Shown piece after piece: positions 53,619 to 62,045 of a stretch of DNA of 64,000 bases (within the stretch, counting starts at the first letter, position 1; each line of letters opens with the position of its first letter). The notes beneath the pieces were generated by a model. It saw only the letters and a list, made by a program, of their open reading frames with translations, was not told the origin of the DNA and searched no databases. The DNA comes from Acidobacteriota bacterium (lineage in GTDB: Bacteria > Acidobacteriota > Terriglobia > UBA7540): positions 17,622-81,621 of the forward strand of contig JAKCCV010000018.1 in the NCBI GenBank assembly GCA_021838785.1, given 5' to 3'. The position numbers were made by a program, and so were the translations under genes.

Positions 53619-54326
53619 ATGGGCGGAATCGTCGTTTCGGGGATCGGCTTTGACGTCGGGCAGGGAAAGCTCGTGGTCTTCAGGGCTGATCGCAGGGACC
53701 TTCCTCACGTCACGGTTTCTTGGGGCAACCGAAGCGGGGAAGTGGATGTTCACATAACTCCCCAAAACCCGCGAGGTGCAAACGCCCGGGAGTCCGTTTT
53801 CAGGATGCAGCAATCAGACCTGATAGGGAGCGCGCGTAAGTTAGCGCTGATGGCTTTGGAGCCTGTGGGGAAAACTCCGGTCCGGGTCGTTTCGGGTATC
53901 GGAGCTGCGTGGCTCAGGGAGCACGGCTATGTCCTGGTTGCTCTGAAAGACTTGTCAATCGTGGAGTGGCTGAGGGGAGCACTCCCCAGGAAGCGAGGAA
54001 AATACAGACTCGACCCCGTCAAGTTCAGGCAGCTTCCTCAACCCGCCGTCTTTTCCCCTACCGCGCGGAATTTCGACAAGCTTGGCCGGGAGGGTTGCTT
54101 TCATCAAGCGGTCTGCACGAAGGGCCCGGAGCGCGGAACAGCGCTGCTCCTGGTCCGGTTGGATGTCGTGCCTCCCTGGTGGGTGGCGGTCGATATACAG
54201 GATGGCCTGGAGCTCATTCAGAGGGTCAAGGACAGCCGTCTTCTGTCGCGCTGGTTCACCACCCTGGCTCCCGGCACGTGGGAGCGGGTTCACTCCGCGC
54301 TGCGCCTCGGCGAGCTCGGCTTTTGA
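53619..54326 (+). CDS. Unknown protein of the accessory patch
   Basis: The 235-residue protein begins at ATG 53619 with GGGAGG five bases before. It has no membrane segment or signal peptide. Hydrophobic strands (GGIVVSGIGFDVGQGKLVVF, RVVSGIGAAWLREHGYVLVAL, GTALLLVRLDVVPPWWVAVDI) alternate with basic stretches, which suggests a globular alpha/beta protein. I recognise no family and see no catalytic motif. A 27-codon frame (54326-54409) starts within its stop codon as TGATG and might be translated by coupling, but is too short to support. The gene sits between hicAB and the small coiled-coil gene. Confidence 0.5.
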   Translation: MGGIVVSGIGFDVGQGKLVVFRADRRDLPHVTVSWGNRSGEVDVHITPQNPRGANARESVFRMQQSDLIGSARKLALMALEPVGKTPVRVVSGIGAAWLREHGYVLVALKDLSIVEWLRGALPRKRGKYRLDPVKFRQLPQPAVFSPTARNFDKLGREGCFHQAVCTKGPERGTALLLVRLDVVPPWWVAVDIQDGLELIQRVKDSRLLSRWFTTLAPGTWERVHSALRLGELGF

Positions 54327-54482
54327 TGTGTCCGGACCGCGCCCGGATCGAGGTCACGACCGGGACGATCTATCTTGCGCTTCGCCGGACTGACGGTGGA
54401 ACAATTTGAGCGTTTACGCTGACCGCGAGAGCTGGCGCGACCGCACGCCGTCCTTGCGATGTGCGGGTGGCGGCCGCCGTGC

Positions 54483-54488
54483 TATAAT
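54483..54488 (+). promoter_or_regulatory. Extended -10 placed six bases before the coiled-coil gene
   Basis: GTGCTATAATCGCCCTATG contains TGn-TATAAT ending six bases before ATG 54495, so the transcript should start at or next to the A of the start codon (leaderless). Confidence 0.6.
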
Positions 54489-54494
54489 CGCCCT

Positions 54495-54782
54495 ATGCCC
54501 GGCGAAATCGAATCCCGCGTGAATTTCATCATCGAACAGCAGGCGCAGTTTGCCGCCGACATCCAAATCTTGAAAGAGCGACAGGCGGAGAACGCGCGGC
54601 AGATTGAGGCCAACGCGGAGAGGATCCGCCAGCTTATTGATGCATGTATGTCGCTCGCCCGCCACGGCGAAGAAACCGACCGGCGCATCCGGGAGCTCGC
54701 TGAATCGGGGGCGCACACCGACCGGCGGCTCGACGCGCTGATTGACACGGTGGACAAACTCGTCCGCCGCAACGGATCGTAA
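54495..54782 (+). CDS. Small coiled-coil protein
   Basis: The 95-residue protein is highly charged and heptad-patterned over its whole length (IEQQAQFAADIQILKERQAE, NARQIEANAERIRQLIDACM, RLDALIDTVDKLVRR), so it should be an elongated coiled-coil oligomer. Relatives are often annotated as hypothetical proteins near restriction, toxin or phage genes. No ribosome binding site precedes ATG 54495, but an extended -10 ends six bases upstream, fitting leaderless expression. The end RLDALIDTVDKL resembles the KLDRL...VDKL repeats of the coiled-coil protein at 27564-27887. Confidence 0.65.
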   Translation: MPGEIESRVNFIIEQQAQFAADIQILKERQAENARQIEANAERIRQLIDACMSLARHGEETDRRIRELAESGAHTDRRLDALIDTVDKLVRRNGS

Positions 54783-54901
54783 TCCCCCGGCTTGATTCAT
54801 CGCTCCATTACCCGTGACGCACGCACCCCTGAAGCGAGCGGCGGAGCGCGCATTGCCGGGCACGGCGCGAGGTTTTAGCGGAAGCCCTGATTAGAATCCT
54901 G

Positions 54902-54919
54902 CGGAGACGCTTGTCTCCG
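54902..54919 (+). terminator. Hairpin downstream of the small coiled-coil gene
   Basis: CGGAGAC-GCTT-GTCTCCG is a perfect 7-bp stem with a tetraloop, about 120 bases after the coiled-coil stop and 38 bases before the -10 (TATACT, 54957-54962) of the next gene. It could terminate upstream transcription. Confidence 0.45.
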
Positions 54920-54984
54920 GCGTCTCGGATGAAGTGCGAGGAGGTCCAACAGGGGTTATACTGAGGGCTTGGGGGGTGGAACGC

Positions 54985-56424
54985 TTGTTCAACCTCAGTA
55001 GAAGGCAAGAATCCGCAAGCCAAGGTGTTCAATTTGCGCTCTGCCTTGTTGGGCTGGCTGCGGGCCTGAACGGCGCGGTCGCTCACCCGGCGGAGGTTCG
55101 AATTCCGCTGACCGTCGCCCAGGGTGTCCCGCTTCGTATCAAGCTGACTCGCCGCGTCCCTATCCGAAAAGTCGGCGTTCGAGTCGAGGGCCGGCTGGCG
55201 GCCCCGGTCTATGTCTATAACCGCCTGGTGATACCCTCCGGAACGGTGGCGCTGGGCCATGTGATTGAGGTTCGTGGGCTTTCTCGCGTGGCGCGAGCGC
55301 GAGCCATTATGGACGGTGATTTCACGCCCTGGCGCACGGCGCGGGTAAGTTTTGACACTCTTATCCTGAAGAACGGAAAGCGAATTCCAATTTCCACACA
55401 AGCGACGGTCGGAATACCTCAGGTGGTGCGTCTGGTGAGCAGCGGATCGAAGCCGTCCTGCCAGGGAAGAATCGCCCAGGCCATTGGCAACGCCAAACGC
55501 CAGCTCAGGGCGGAGAAAAAGCAGGCCCTCGAAGAGGTGAAAGGGCCCGGAAGAATTCGTCGCCTGTGGCGATGGGCGAAGTCGGTGGCGGTTGCGCGGC
55601 TGCCTTATCACTGGCAGGCGTATCCGCCGGGCACGGAGTTTACAGCGGTGCTGAAAAAGCCGCTGAATATGGGGGTGGAAGAGCTTCCCGCCCAGTCCTT
55701 GGCCAAGGTGGGCACGGCGCCGCCCGCCAATAGCGTCGTTCATGCACGGTTGACGACGGCGCTCAACTCGGCGACCGCGCGGCGCGGCACCCCGGTTGAG
55801 GCTCTGGTGACGCGTCCGCTCTATTCGCCCCACAACCGGTTGATTATTCCCCAAGGAACGCGGCTGGTAGGCAGCGTCATCCGCGCTCGGCCTGCCCGTT
55901 GGCTGCACCGTAACGGCTCCCTGCGGTTCACCTTCAAGCGCATGGAGCCGCCCGCCAACAAGCCGGAATTCATTCCCGGCAGCCTGCAGGCGGTGGTTGT
56001 TCCCAGGAAAGCCAATTTAACGCTGGGGGAAGAAGGCGGGGTCAAGCCCAAAGCTTCCAAAAAGCGTTATTTGGCGCCGGCGCTTTCCATCGCTTTGGCG
56101 GCCATGGCGGCCACGCCGGACCGCGACGCCGTCAAGGGCGCTCAGGCGGGCGCAACGGTCCCCGCGCAGGGCGGCGCGCTGGGCGCCATCGCGGCGGGCG
56201 GCTGGGGGCTGGGGCTGATTGGATCGGTCGCCGCGCTGGCCGCGCAGTCGCGGTGGGTTTCAGCGGTGCTGGGGTTTTACAGCGCTGCGGGCGCCATTTA
56301 CTCCAATCTCATCGCGCGCGGCCACAATGTCGCGTTTCCCGCCGACACGCCGATGGACATTCGGCTGGGCAATCATCATTCTCCGGCATCAAGGCTCAAG
56401 TTACCTCCGCCCAAGCGCGGCTGA
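54985..56424 (+). CDS. Secreted protein with duplicated VirB10/TrbI-like modules
   Basis: From TTG 54985 (GGGGGG eight bases before, TATACT at 54957) the 479-residue product has a signal peptide (VQFALCLVGLAAGLNGAVA, cleavage before HPAEV). Two similar modules follow. The first has YNRLVIPSGTVALGHVIEVRGLSRVARARA (about residues 76-107) and the second HNRLIIPQGTRLVGSVIRARPARWLHRNG (about 283-311); both read like the conserved strand pair of VirB10/TrbI C-terminal domains. A basic helix (about 170-200) and a Gly/Ala-rich hydrophobic region near 365-435 come later. No secretion-system gene is nearby. GTG 54976 or 54934 are alternative starts. The function is unknown. Confidence 0.6.
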   Translation: MFNLSRRQESASQGVQFALCLVGLAAGLNGAVAHPAEVRIPLTVAQGVPLRIKLTRRVPIRKVGVRVEGRLAAPVYVYNRLVIPSGTVALGHVIEVRGLSRVARARAIMDGDFTPWRTARVSFDTLILKNGKRIPISTQATVGIPQVVRLVSSGSKPSCQGRIAQAIGNAKRQLRAEKKQALEEVKGPGRIRRLWRWAKSVAVARLPYHWQAYPPGTEFTAVLKKPLNMGVEELPAQSLAKVGTAPPANSVVHARLTTALNSATARRGTPVEALVTRPLYSPHNRLIIPQGTRLVGSVIRARPARWLHRNGSLRFTFKRMEPPANKPEFIPGSLQAVVVPRKANLTLGEEGGVKPKASKKRYLAPALSIALAAMAATPDRDAVKGAQAGATVPAQGGALGAIAAGGWGLGLIGSVAALAAQSRWVSAVLGFYSAAGAIYSNLIARGHNVAFPADTPMDIRLGNHHSPASRLKLPPPKRG

Positions 56425-56584
56425 GGTACCGCTTCACTTTGCCGGAGTACACGGTCGCGATCGGCCCCAGAGAACCCGAGGGGAGGCCTCGCATGGTCAA
56501 GCGATTTTCACGGGTCTAGCTCCCGGCGCATGGCCGCTGCGAACTAAACAGCCCTCGATGTGACGTCCCGAGACCACCACGACG

Positions 56585-56616
56585 GCTAACGTCCTGCGTT
56601 AGCGCGTGGGCCACGC
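56585..56616 (+). terminator. Two tandem hairpins after the secreted protein gene
   Basis: GCTAACG-TCCTG-CGTTAGC (56585-56603) is followed immediately by GCGTGG-G-CCACGC (56604-56616), about 160 bases past the stop at 56424. They may end the rightward transcript or be a small extragenic repeat. The rest of 56425-56732 shows no gene. Confidence 0.4.
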
Positions 56617-56732
56617 GTTCAAGACCCGATCCACACCCGAAGGTTAAATGTCCAGAAAAAACCGCGGGATGATGAGTTTCCCATCGCTTCTACAACCAGA
56701 ACGCCGCCGCCGCCGCTGGGCCCACAAAACAG

Positions 56733-56758
56733 AAGGGCTGCTCCGGAAAGCAGCCCTT
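56733..56758 (-). terminator. Rho-independent terminator of the TonB-dependent receptor gene
   Basis: AAGGGCTGCT and AGCAGCCCTT make a perfect 10-bp stem with a six-base loop. Read leftward it is followed by CTGTTTTG, a short T-tract. It lies 96 bases past the receptor stop and is the strongest terminator in the window. Confidence 0.75.
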
Positions 56759-56853
56759 TGAATGTTGCCCTCAATCTTCGGGGAAAATTGGAACCCTAGC
56801 TTTCCCAAACCTCAAACTTGCCTGCGGCCGTTGAGGCTGGTTCCCAGTAGGCT

Positions 56854-59800
56854 TCAGAAGACCAACTTCCCCTCAAACGCAATCATGCGCACCGAGCTGT
56901 CCCCGCCCAGGAAGGAGCCAAGCAGGCCGGTTGCGGGAGAAACCGTGCTCGAAATCGCCCCGAAGCCGGTCAGGGTGCTAGTCTCTCCCGGGACACCGGC
57001 GCCATTCGCCGGGAAGCTGAAGTTTGGATGGTTGAACACGTTGAAGAACTGTCCCGAGACCTGGAAGTTCACTTGTTCGGTGAGCTTGAAGGTCTTGGTA
57101 AGGAAGAAATCCGACCAATGGAAGCCAGGGCCTCTCAAAAAGTTTCGCTGCATGTTGCCGAAGTTGCAGTTTGCCGGAGTATTATTTTCCGCCGCCATCG
57201 CCGACGCGATGTTGGCCGAAGGTGGAATGCACGTCAGGGTGTTCGGATCCACCACGGAGAGGAAAGCGTTCGGGTTCAGGAATTGCACCTGGCCGGGCTG
57301 CGTAACTCCTGCAACGGCCCCCGAGTGATAAAGCGGTTGGCCAGGGACAAGATTGGCGTAAACAACGCCGCTTGTGTTGGTGAGGAGGCTGCCAGTGCCC
57401 GAGCTCAGCATAGAGAATGGGCCGCCGCTGCGCAGAAACACCGTGCCCGACACTTGCCACCCGCTGATGACTTGACTCAGGAAGCGATTACTGGAGTGGA
57501 AAGGCAACTGGTAAGTGTAGAACCCGTTAAAGGAGTGGCGATAGTCGTAGTCGCACGGCCCATAGTTGCGCCTCAGATCGCCCGGGATGGCGCTCTGGAT
57601 GTTCAGCGTCGTGAAGCCCCAGGGCAGGAAGCCGCCATTTGATATTTCGTCCAGGCAATGGCTCCACGTGTAGTTCGCTTGGAAATCGAGGCCGTGGCTG
57701 AACCGCTTTGTAGCCGTCACCTGAAGGCCATTGTAATTGCTGTTGCCACCGATCAGAGAATCCGTAACGGCCCCAAATCGGGGGTCAATCGAACCTGGCC
57801 CACCCGCCGACGCGGCCAAGGGATACGGCGCAAAGCAGCCGGGGCAAACCAACTGGTATCCGTTCGGATCCTGCGAATAGGGGATCTCGCGCCCTGCCGT
57901 CCCCACGTAGTTCACGTCGAGCGCCCAATTTTGGCCAAATTGCCGCTGGATGCCGAAGCTCCATTGCATGGAATACGGCGTCTTCACATGCCCAGGAAGG
58001 GTGTTGAGAGCGACGGGCGGCACGCAAGGCGACGTCGCATTCGGTGATGCGCAAGAAAGGGCTCCGCTCGACCACGCTGTCAACAGGCTGTGATTGTCGG
58101 CGACGGCCGCGTCGTAGGCGCTCCCTGGAACGCCGGGCGCGATGGCGGCGCCGTTGTCCAGCCCGAAAACCCCTTCATTGAAACTGTTGTAATAAGGTGG
58201 ATTTTGCGACATCGAATCCGCCACCAGGCCAGGGAAAACGTCCGTGAACACGCCGAAGCCGGTCCGAATGACCGTCTTGGGTGTCAGGAGGTAGGCCAGT
58301 GACGCGCGCGGCTGCCAGGCGATAAATTGCATGGAGGGAGCCACGGCCGCCAGGCCATCATGCACTACTTGGCTGGGAGGAATGTTGACATTGTGGGAAA
58401 TCTGGTCAAAGGAAACGCTTGGTCTTGAAATCAGCGGCTGTTGGTCCAGCATGTCCGGCGTAAGGGAAGTCCGCAGGCCCACCACCAGCGTCAGCTTTCG
58501 CGTCGCCTTGATGGTGTCCTGAGCATAGAGGTCGGTGCTCAGTGCCCCGAAAGGCTCGTCGTAGGTGTGGGCGAAGTTCTGAATCGTGAAGCCGGTTACC
58601 CCGTAAGTAAATTCCGGCAAGCTGAATTGCAGGAAGGCGGGAACCTTAAAGAAACCGTAATCATGGTCGCTGATGAGCTCGCGGCCGAACACCCCACCAA
58701 ACTCAAACGTGCTTCGCCCGTGCGTCCACGTGAGGTTGTCGTTGAATTGGTATAGCATCACGTTGCGACCCTGTGGAAAAATAAATGATTCTCCGCCGCC
58801 CATAGGGGTGAATTCTCCTGCGAGGACCCCCAGGTCAATCGGAAAAGCTTGAATGCCCTTGGGGTTCTCGGTGAAGATGGCGGTGTACCAGGAGAACCCC
58901 GGGTTGAACTCGTTGACCAGGGTCGGAGAAAAGATGTGCGTATAACCCGCCGAGGCCGACCGTTCCGGCTGAATGGATTTGGCGTCAAAAATGGGGTTGA
59001 TGGGATCGGTGTAGGTCGCTTGGGTGCCATTGTCCATCTCAAAGCGGTACCAGAGCGTGTTGCTGGCATTCAGATTGTGGTCAATGCGGATAGTCCACAG
59101 GGTCTCTCCAGTGTGATTGGGTTGTGAGACGACCCGGCGATTATCACAGCCGTTTCCGTCTGGGATAGATGCGGTGGGCGTAGCCAGAGAGGGAATGGGT
59201 AGGACCGTCCCGTTCGACGTCAATGGGCAGCCGAGTAAAGCGGTTGGCTGTCCTGCCACGTTGCCGTAGAGCTTGAACATGTTCTCGTAAAGCGGTACTT
59301 CCCCTGGCTGAGGAGGCGTGTTGGGAAAGTTGGGAAAGAGTTGATTGCCCGCCGCGCAATCGCTTGGGTCATCCTGGTAATCGCAGCCGCCCAACGGCAG
59401 TTGCGACAGAGTGTAAGCCTGATAAGCCGCGCTCGGAACGTTGATCGTGTTCACCGTCGGGACGACAATCCGCGTTCCCTCGAGATCCGTAAAGAAGAAA
59501 ATCTTGTTCTTCTTGATGGGTCCGCCCAAGTCGGCGCCGAACTGATTGACATTCGAGAACGGCTTATGCGGCCGGGAAGCCGCCGGCAAGAATTGGTCGG
59601 CGTTGACGAAGTAATCGGTCGAGTTGAGCTTTGAGCCGTTCCACATCTCCATCAAGCTGCCATGAAATTGGTTGGTGCCGGAATTGGTGACATAATTAAC
59701 TTGCGCCGCTCCTAAATGCCCCGTGTCGGCCGCGTAAGTGAGCGTGCTGACGGAGACTTCCTTCATCGCCCCCAAGCCGAGTTGCAAGTTCGTCGCCCCG

Positions 59801-60441
59801 GAGTTGTTAAGATTCAAGAACGGGTCGTTGGCGTTCAGGCCGTCAATCGTGAAGTTATTCGAGGTGGCCGGAAGGCCGTTCACCTCCACGTTCCCGTAGC
59901 CGGCTCCCGTGCTCATGTTGGCGCCCGGAACAAAGTTCATCTCATAGCTCAAATCCATTCCTGGGTTCGGAATTGAGTCCAGTTGCTGCCTAGAGAGCGT
60001 AACGGTCGTGTTGGGATTGTTGGTGTGGACCAGGGCTGGAGCGGCGGTTACTTGCACCGTCTGCGTCGCCACGCCAACTTGCAGGGTCACGTTGACGGCT
60101 GCCGTCGCGTTCACCTGAACCGAAATCGGCCCCACATCCTTTGCCGCAAATCCCTTTGCCGCTACGTGAACCTTGTACGGGCCCGGCGTCAGCAGGTCAA
60201 CCAGGTAAGCGCCGTCGCTGCCCGTCGTGACGATGCGCACCGCGCCTGTGGCAATGCTCGTCACTCTTACGGTGGCGCCTGGTATGACTGCGCCGCTCGG
60301 ATCTGTCACCACGCCACTGATCGCTCCAGTCGTCCAAGTTTGCGCCTGCGCCACCTTGGAGCACAAGGGCAAAGCAATAACGGCCGCCATGAGTGCAACA
60401 CCCAGGAAACTCTTGCTGCTACAAAGCCGCTTGAGAAACAT
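56854..60441 (-). CDS. Oar-like TonB-dependent outer-membrane receptor
   Basis: The 1195-residue protein has a signal peptide (FLGVALMAAVIALPLCSKVAQAQ), then a carboxypeptidase-regulatory-like domain (about 38-115: GAISGVVTDPSGAVIPGATV). The plug follows (QLDSIPNPGMDLSYEMN ... GNVEVNGLPATSNNFTIDGLNAND), then a very large barrel ending in MIAFEGKLVF with a terminal Phe. This size and layout is the acidobacterial TonB-dependent transporter/Oar type, thought to import large substrates such as oligosaccharides. No TonB box is obvious. ATG 60441 is preceded by GGAGGAGA. A strong terminator follows at 56733-56758. With secreted glycosidases in the window an oligosaccharide ligand is plausible, but unproven. 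Confidence 0.93.
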   Translation of the reverse strand: MFLKRLCSSKSFLGVALMAAVIALPLCSKVAQAQTWTTGAISGVVTDPSGAVIPGATVRVTSIATGAVRIVTTGSDGAYLVDLLTPGPYKVHVAAKGFAAKDVGPISVQVNATAAVNVTLQVGVATQTVQVTAAPALVHTNNPNTTVTLSRQQLDSIPNPGMDLSYEMNFVPGANMSTGAGYGNVEVNGLPATSNNFTIDGLNANDPFLNLNNSGATNLQLGLGAMKEVSVSTLTYAADTGHLGAAQVNYVTNSGTNQFHGSLMEMWNGSKLNSTDYFVNADQFLPAASRPHKPFSNVNQFGADLGGPIKKNKIFFFTDLEGTRIVVPTVNTINVPSAAYQAYTLSQLPLGGCDYQDDPSDCAAGNQLFPNFPNTPPQPGEVPLYENMFKLYGNVAGQPTALLGCPLTSNGTVLPIPSLATPTASIPDGNGCDNRRVVSQPNHTGETLWTIRIDHNLNASNTLWYRFEMDNGTQATYTDPINPIFDAKSIQPERSASAGYTHIFSPTLVNEFNPGFSWYTAIFTENPKGIQAFPIDLGVLAGEFTPMGGGESFIFPQGRNVMLYQFNDNLTWTHGRSTFEFGGVFGRELISDHDYGFFKVPAFLQFSLPEFTYGVTGFTIQNFAHTYDEPFGALSTDLYAQDTIKATRKLTLVVGLRTSLTPDMLDQQPLISRPSVSFDQISHNVNIPPSQVVHDGLAAVAPSMQFIAWQPRASLAYLLTPKTVIRTGFGVFTDVFPGLVADSMSQNPPYYNSFNEGVFGLDNGAAIAPGVPGSAYDAAVADNHSLLTAWSSGALSCASPNATSPCVPPVALNTLPGHVKTPYSMQWSFGIQRQFGQNWALDVNYVGTAGREIPYSQDPNGYQLVCPGCFAPYPLAASAGGPGSIDPRFGAVTDSLIGGNSNYNGLQVTATKRFSHGLDFQANYTWSHCLDEISNGGFLPWGFTTLNIQSAIPGDLRRNYGPCDYDYRHSFNGFYTYQLPFHSSNRFLSQVISGWQVSGTVFLRSGGPFSMLSSGTGSLLTNTSGVVYANLVPGQPLYHSGAVAGVTQPGQVQFLNPNAFLSVVDPNTLTCIPPSANIASAMAAENNTPANCNFGNMQRNFLRGPGFHWSDFFLTKTFKLTEQVNFQVSGQFFNVFNHPNFSFPANGAGVPGETSTLTGFGAISSTVSPATGLLGSFLGGDSSVRMIAFEGKLVF

Positions 60442-60866
60442 GGTATCTTCTCCTCCAAGCCTATTCTCGCGTCTCGATTCCGCCCCGCGACCGCGCGGCG
60501 CGATGGGTTGATTCTTGAACTCCTACACCTAACCTCATGCAATGTCAAGACCCTTTGCAGCTTTTCAACAACGGACCGGTTCGCGCTTCCGAATGAGGTG
60601 CGACTCCAAATCCGATACTTCCCCCGCGCAGCCCTCGGAAAAGTTGACACTACCGCCTCCCCTTACAGCAACTTGCGTTCCGAAGCGTGAAGCCGTATTT
60701 TGATTAGCCAACCTATTGAAAATAAAGGCTATCTATGTGTTTTGTCCAAACCTGTTCAGTACATTTTTGTGTATTTAGCTTACCGCGTGATATGAATTGT
60801 CATAGATGATTTCCAGCCTCGGCCGCGTTCCAGGTTGGGTTTAGTGAGAGGTAGAGTCACCTGTGC
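60442..60866. other. Divergent region with an AT-rich segment
   Basis: These 425 bases lie between the leftward receptor and the rightward methyltransferase. The part around 60700-60800 is clearly more AT-rich than its surroundings (for example GAAAATAAAGG and TACATTTTTGTGTATTTAG). It probably holds the receptor promoter. No gene is supported. Confidence 0.45.
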
Positions 60867-60872
60867 TAAAGT
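60867..60872 (+). promoter_or_regulatory. Extended -10 placed six bases before the methyltransferase start
   Basis: CTGTGCTAAAGTCAAGTTATG contains TGn-TAAAGT ending exactly six bases before ATG 60879, again predicting a leaderless mRNA. Confidence 0.45.
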
Positions 60873-60878
60873 CAAGTT

Positions 60879-62045
60879 ATGCCAATGAATTCGGTGAAGG
60901 TGACCAGCCGCGGGATTGAGCGCTTGCGAGTCGGCCACTTGTGGATTTACCGCAGCGACGTGGTGGCGGCGGAAGGTGCGGCGACAGGGACGATGGTCTG
61001 TATTCGTGACGCCAAGGGGCGCTGTTACGGCCAAGCGCTCTACAGCAATCAATCGCAGATTGCCCTGCGTCTGCTGAGCCGAAACTGCCGGCCGATTGAC
61101 AAGGCCTTTCTCACCGAGCGCATCCGCGCCGCCGAAGCTTATCGGCGCCTCGTGGTTCAGGACTCCTCGGCCTATCGGCTGATTTCAAGCGAAGGTGATT
61201 TTTTGCCCTCGCTCATTATTGATCGTTACGGCGACGCCTTCTCGATTCAGACCCTCAGCCAAGGCATGGAAAACCTGAAGCCCGTGTTCGTCGAAATTTT
61301 GCAAGAGCAGTTCTCGCCGCGCGTGATTGTGGAGAGAAACGACGTGGCCGTGCGGTCGCTCGAGGGATTGGCAGAGCGGAAGGGCGTGCTGGCCGGCGAG
61401 CTGCCGGGCGAGCTGGTTGTCAGCATGAATGGAATGAAATTCGCCGTTGACCTGATGGGCGGGCAGAAGACGGGTGGCTTTTTGGATCAGCGGGAAAACC
61501 AAGCTGCCGCGCGCTTGTACGCCCACGGCCGGGCGCTCGATGCTTTTGCCTACACTGGAGGTTTTGCCGTGACCATCGCGCCTCGCTGCGAGCGCGTGCT
61601 GGGCGTGGAGATTTCCGAAACCGCGCTGACGCTGGCGCGGCGCAATCAGGCGTTGAACGGCCTGAGCAACATCGAATGGCGCGCTGCCAACTGTTTTGAT
61701 TTTTTGAAAGCGGCCGACCAGGCCCGCGAGCGCTTTGACACCGTGATTTTGGATCCCCCACCCTTCGCGCGCGCCAAATCCAATGTGGATTCGGCGCTGC
61801 GAGGCTACAAGGAGCTGAATCTGCGCGCCTTAAAGCTGCTGAACGCGGGAGGCTGCTTGGTGACGTGTTCCTGCTCATTCCACGTCACGGAATCCGATTT
61901 TCTTTCGGTCCTGGCGGACGCGGCGCTTGATGCGCACCGCCAAGTCACCGTCGTGGAGCGCCGGACGCAGGCCCGTGACCATCCGATTCTGCTGACGGTG
62001 CCGGAAACCCATTACTTGAAATGCCTCATCTTACGAGTGTCATGA
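60879..62045 (+). CDS. rlmI: RlmI-type 23S rRNA (cytosine-5) methyltransferase
   Basis: The 388-residue protein has an N-terminal PUA-like RNA-binding domain (GIERLRVGHLWIYRSDV), a middle EEHEE-like domain, and a Rossmann methyltransferase domain: MGGQKTGGFLDQRENQ, ALDAFAYTGGFAV (SAM site), DPPPFARAKSN and CLVTCSCSFHVTE with the nucleophilic Cys. These are the RlmI/YccW features, an enzyme that makes m5C in 23S rRNA using SAM. Substrate position is by family only. ATG 60879 has no ribosome binding site but a -10-like TAAAGT six bases before it. Its stop overlaps the next gene's ATG by four bases. Confidence 0.88.
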   Translation: MPMNSVKVTSRGIERLRVGHLWIYRSDVVAAEGAATGTMVCIRDAKGRCYGQALYSNQSQIALRLLSRNCRPIDKAFLTERIRAAEAYRRLVVQDSSAYRLISSEGDFLPSLIIDRYGDAFSIQTLSQGMENLKPVFVEILQEQFSPRVIVERNDVAVRSLEGLAERKGVLAGELPGELVVSMNGMKFAVDLMGGQKTGGFLDQRENQAAARLYAHGRALDAFAYTGGFAVTIAPRCERVLGVEISETALTLARRNQALNGLSNIEWRAANCFDFLKAADQARERFDTVILDPPPFARAKSNVDSALRGYKELNLRALKLLNAGGCLVTCSCSFHVTESDFLSVLADAALDAHRQVTVVERRTQARDHPILLTVPETHYLKCLILRVS

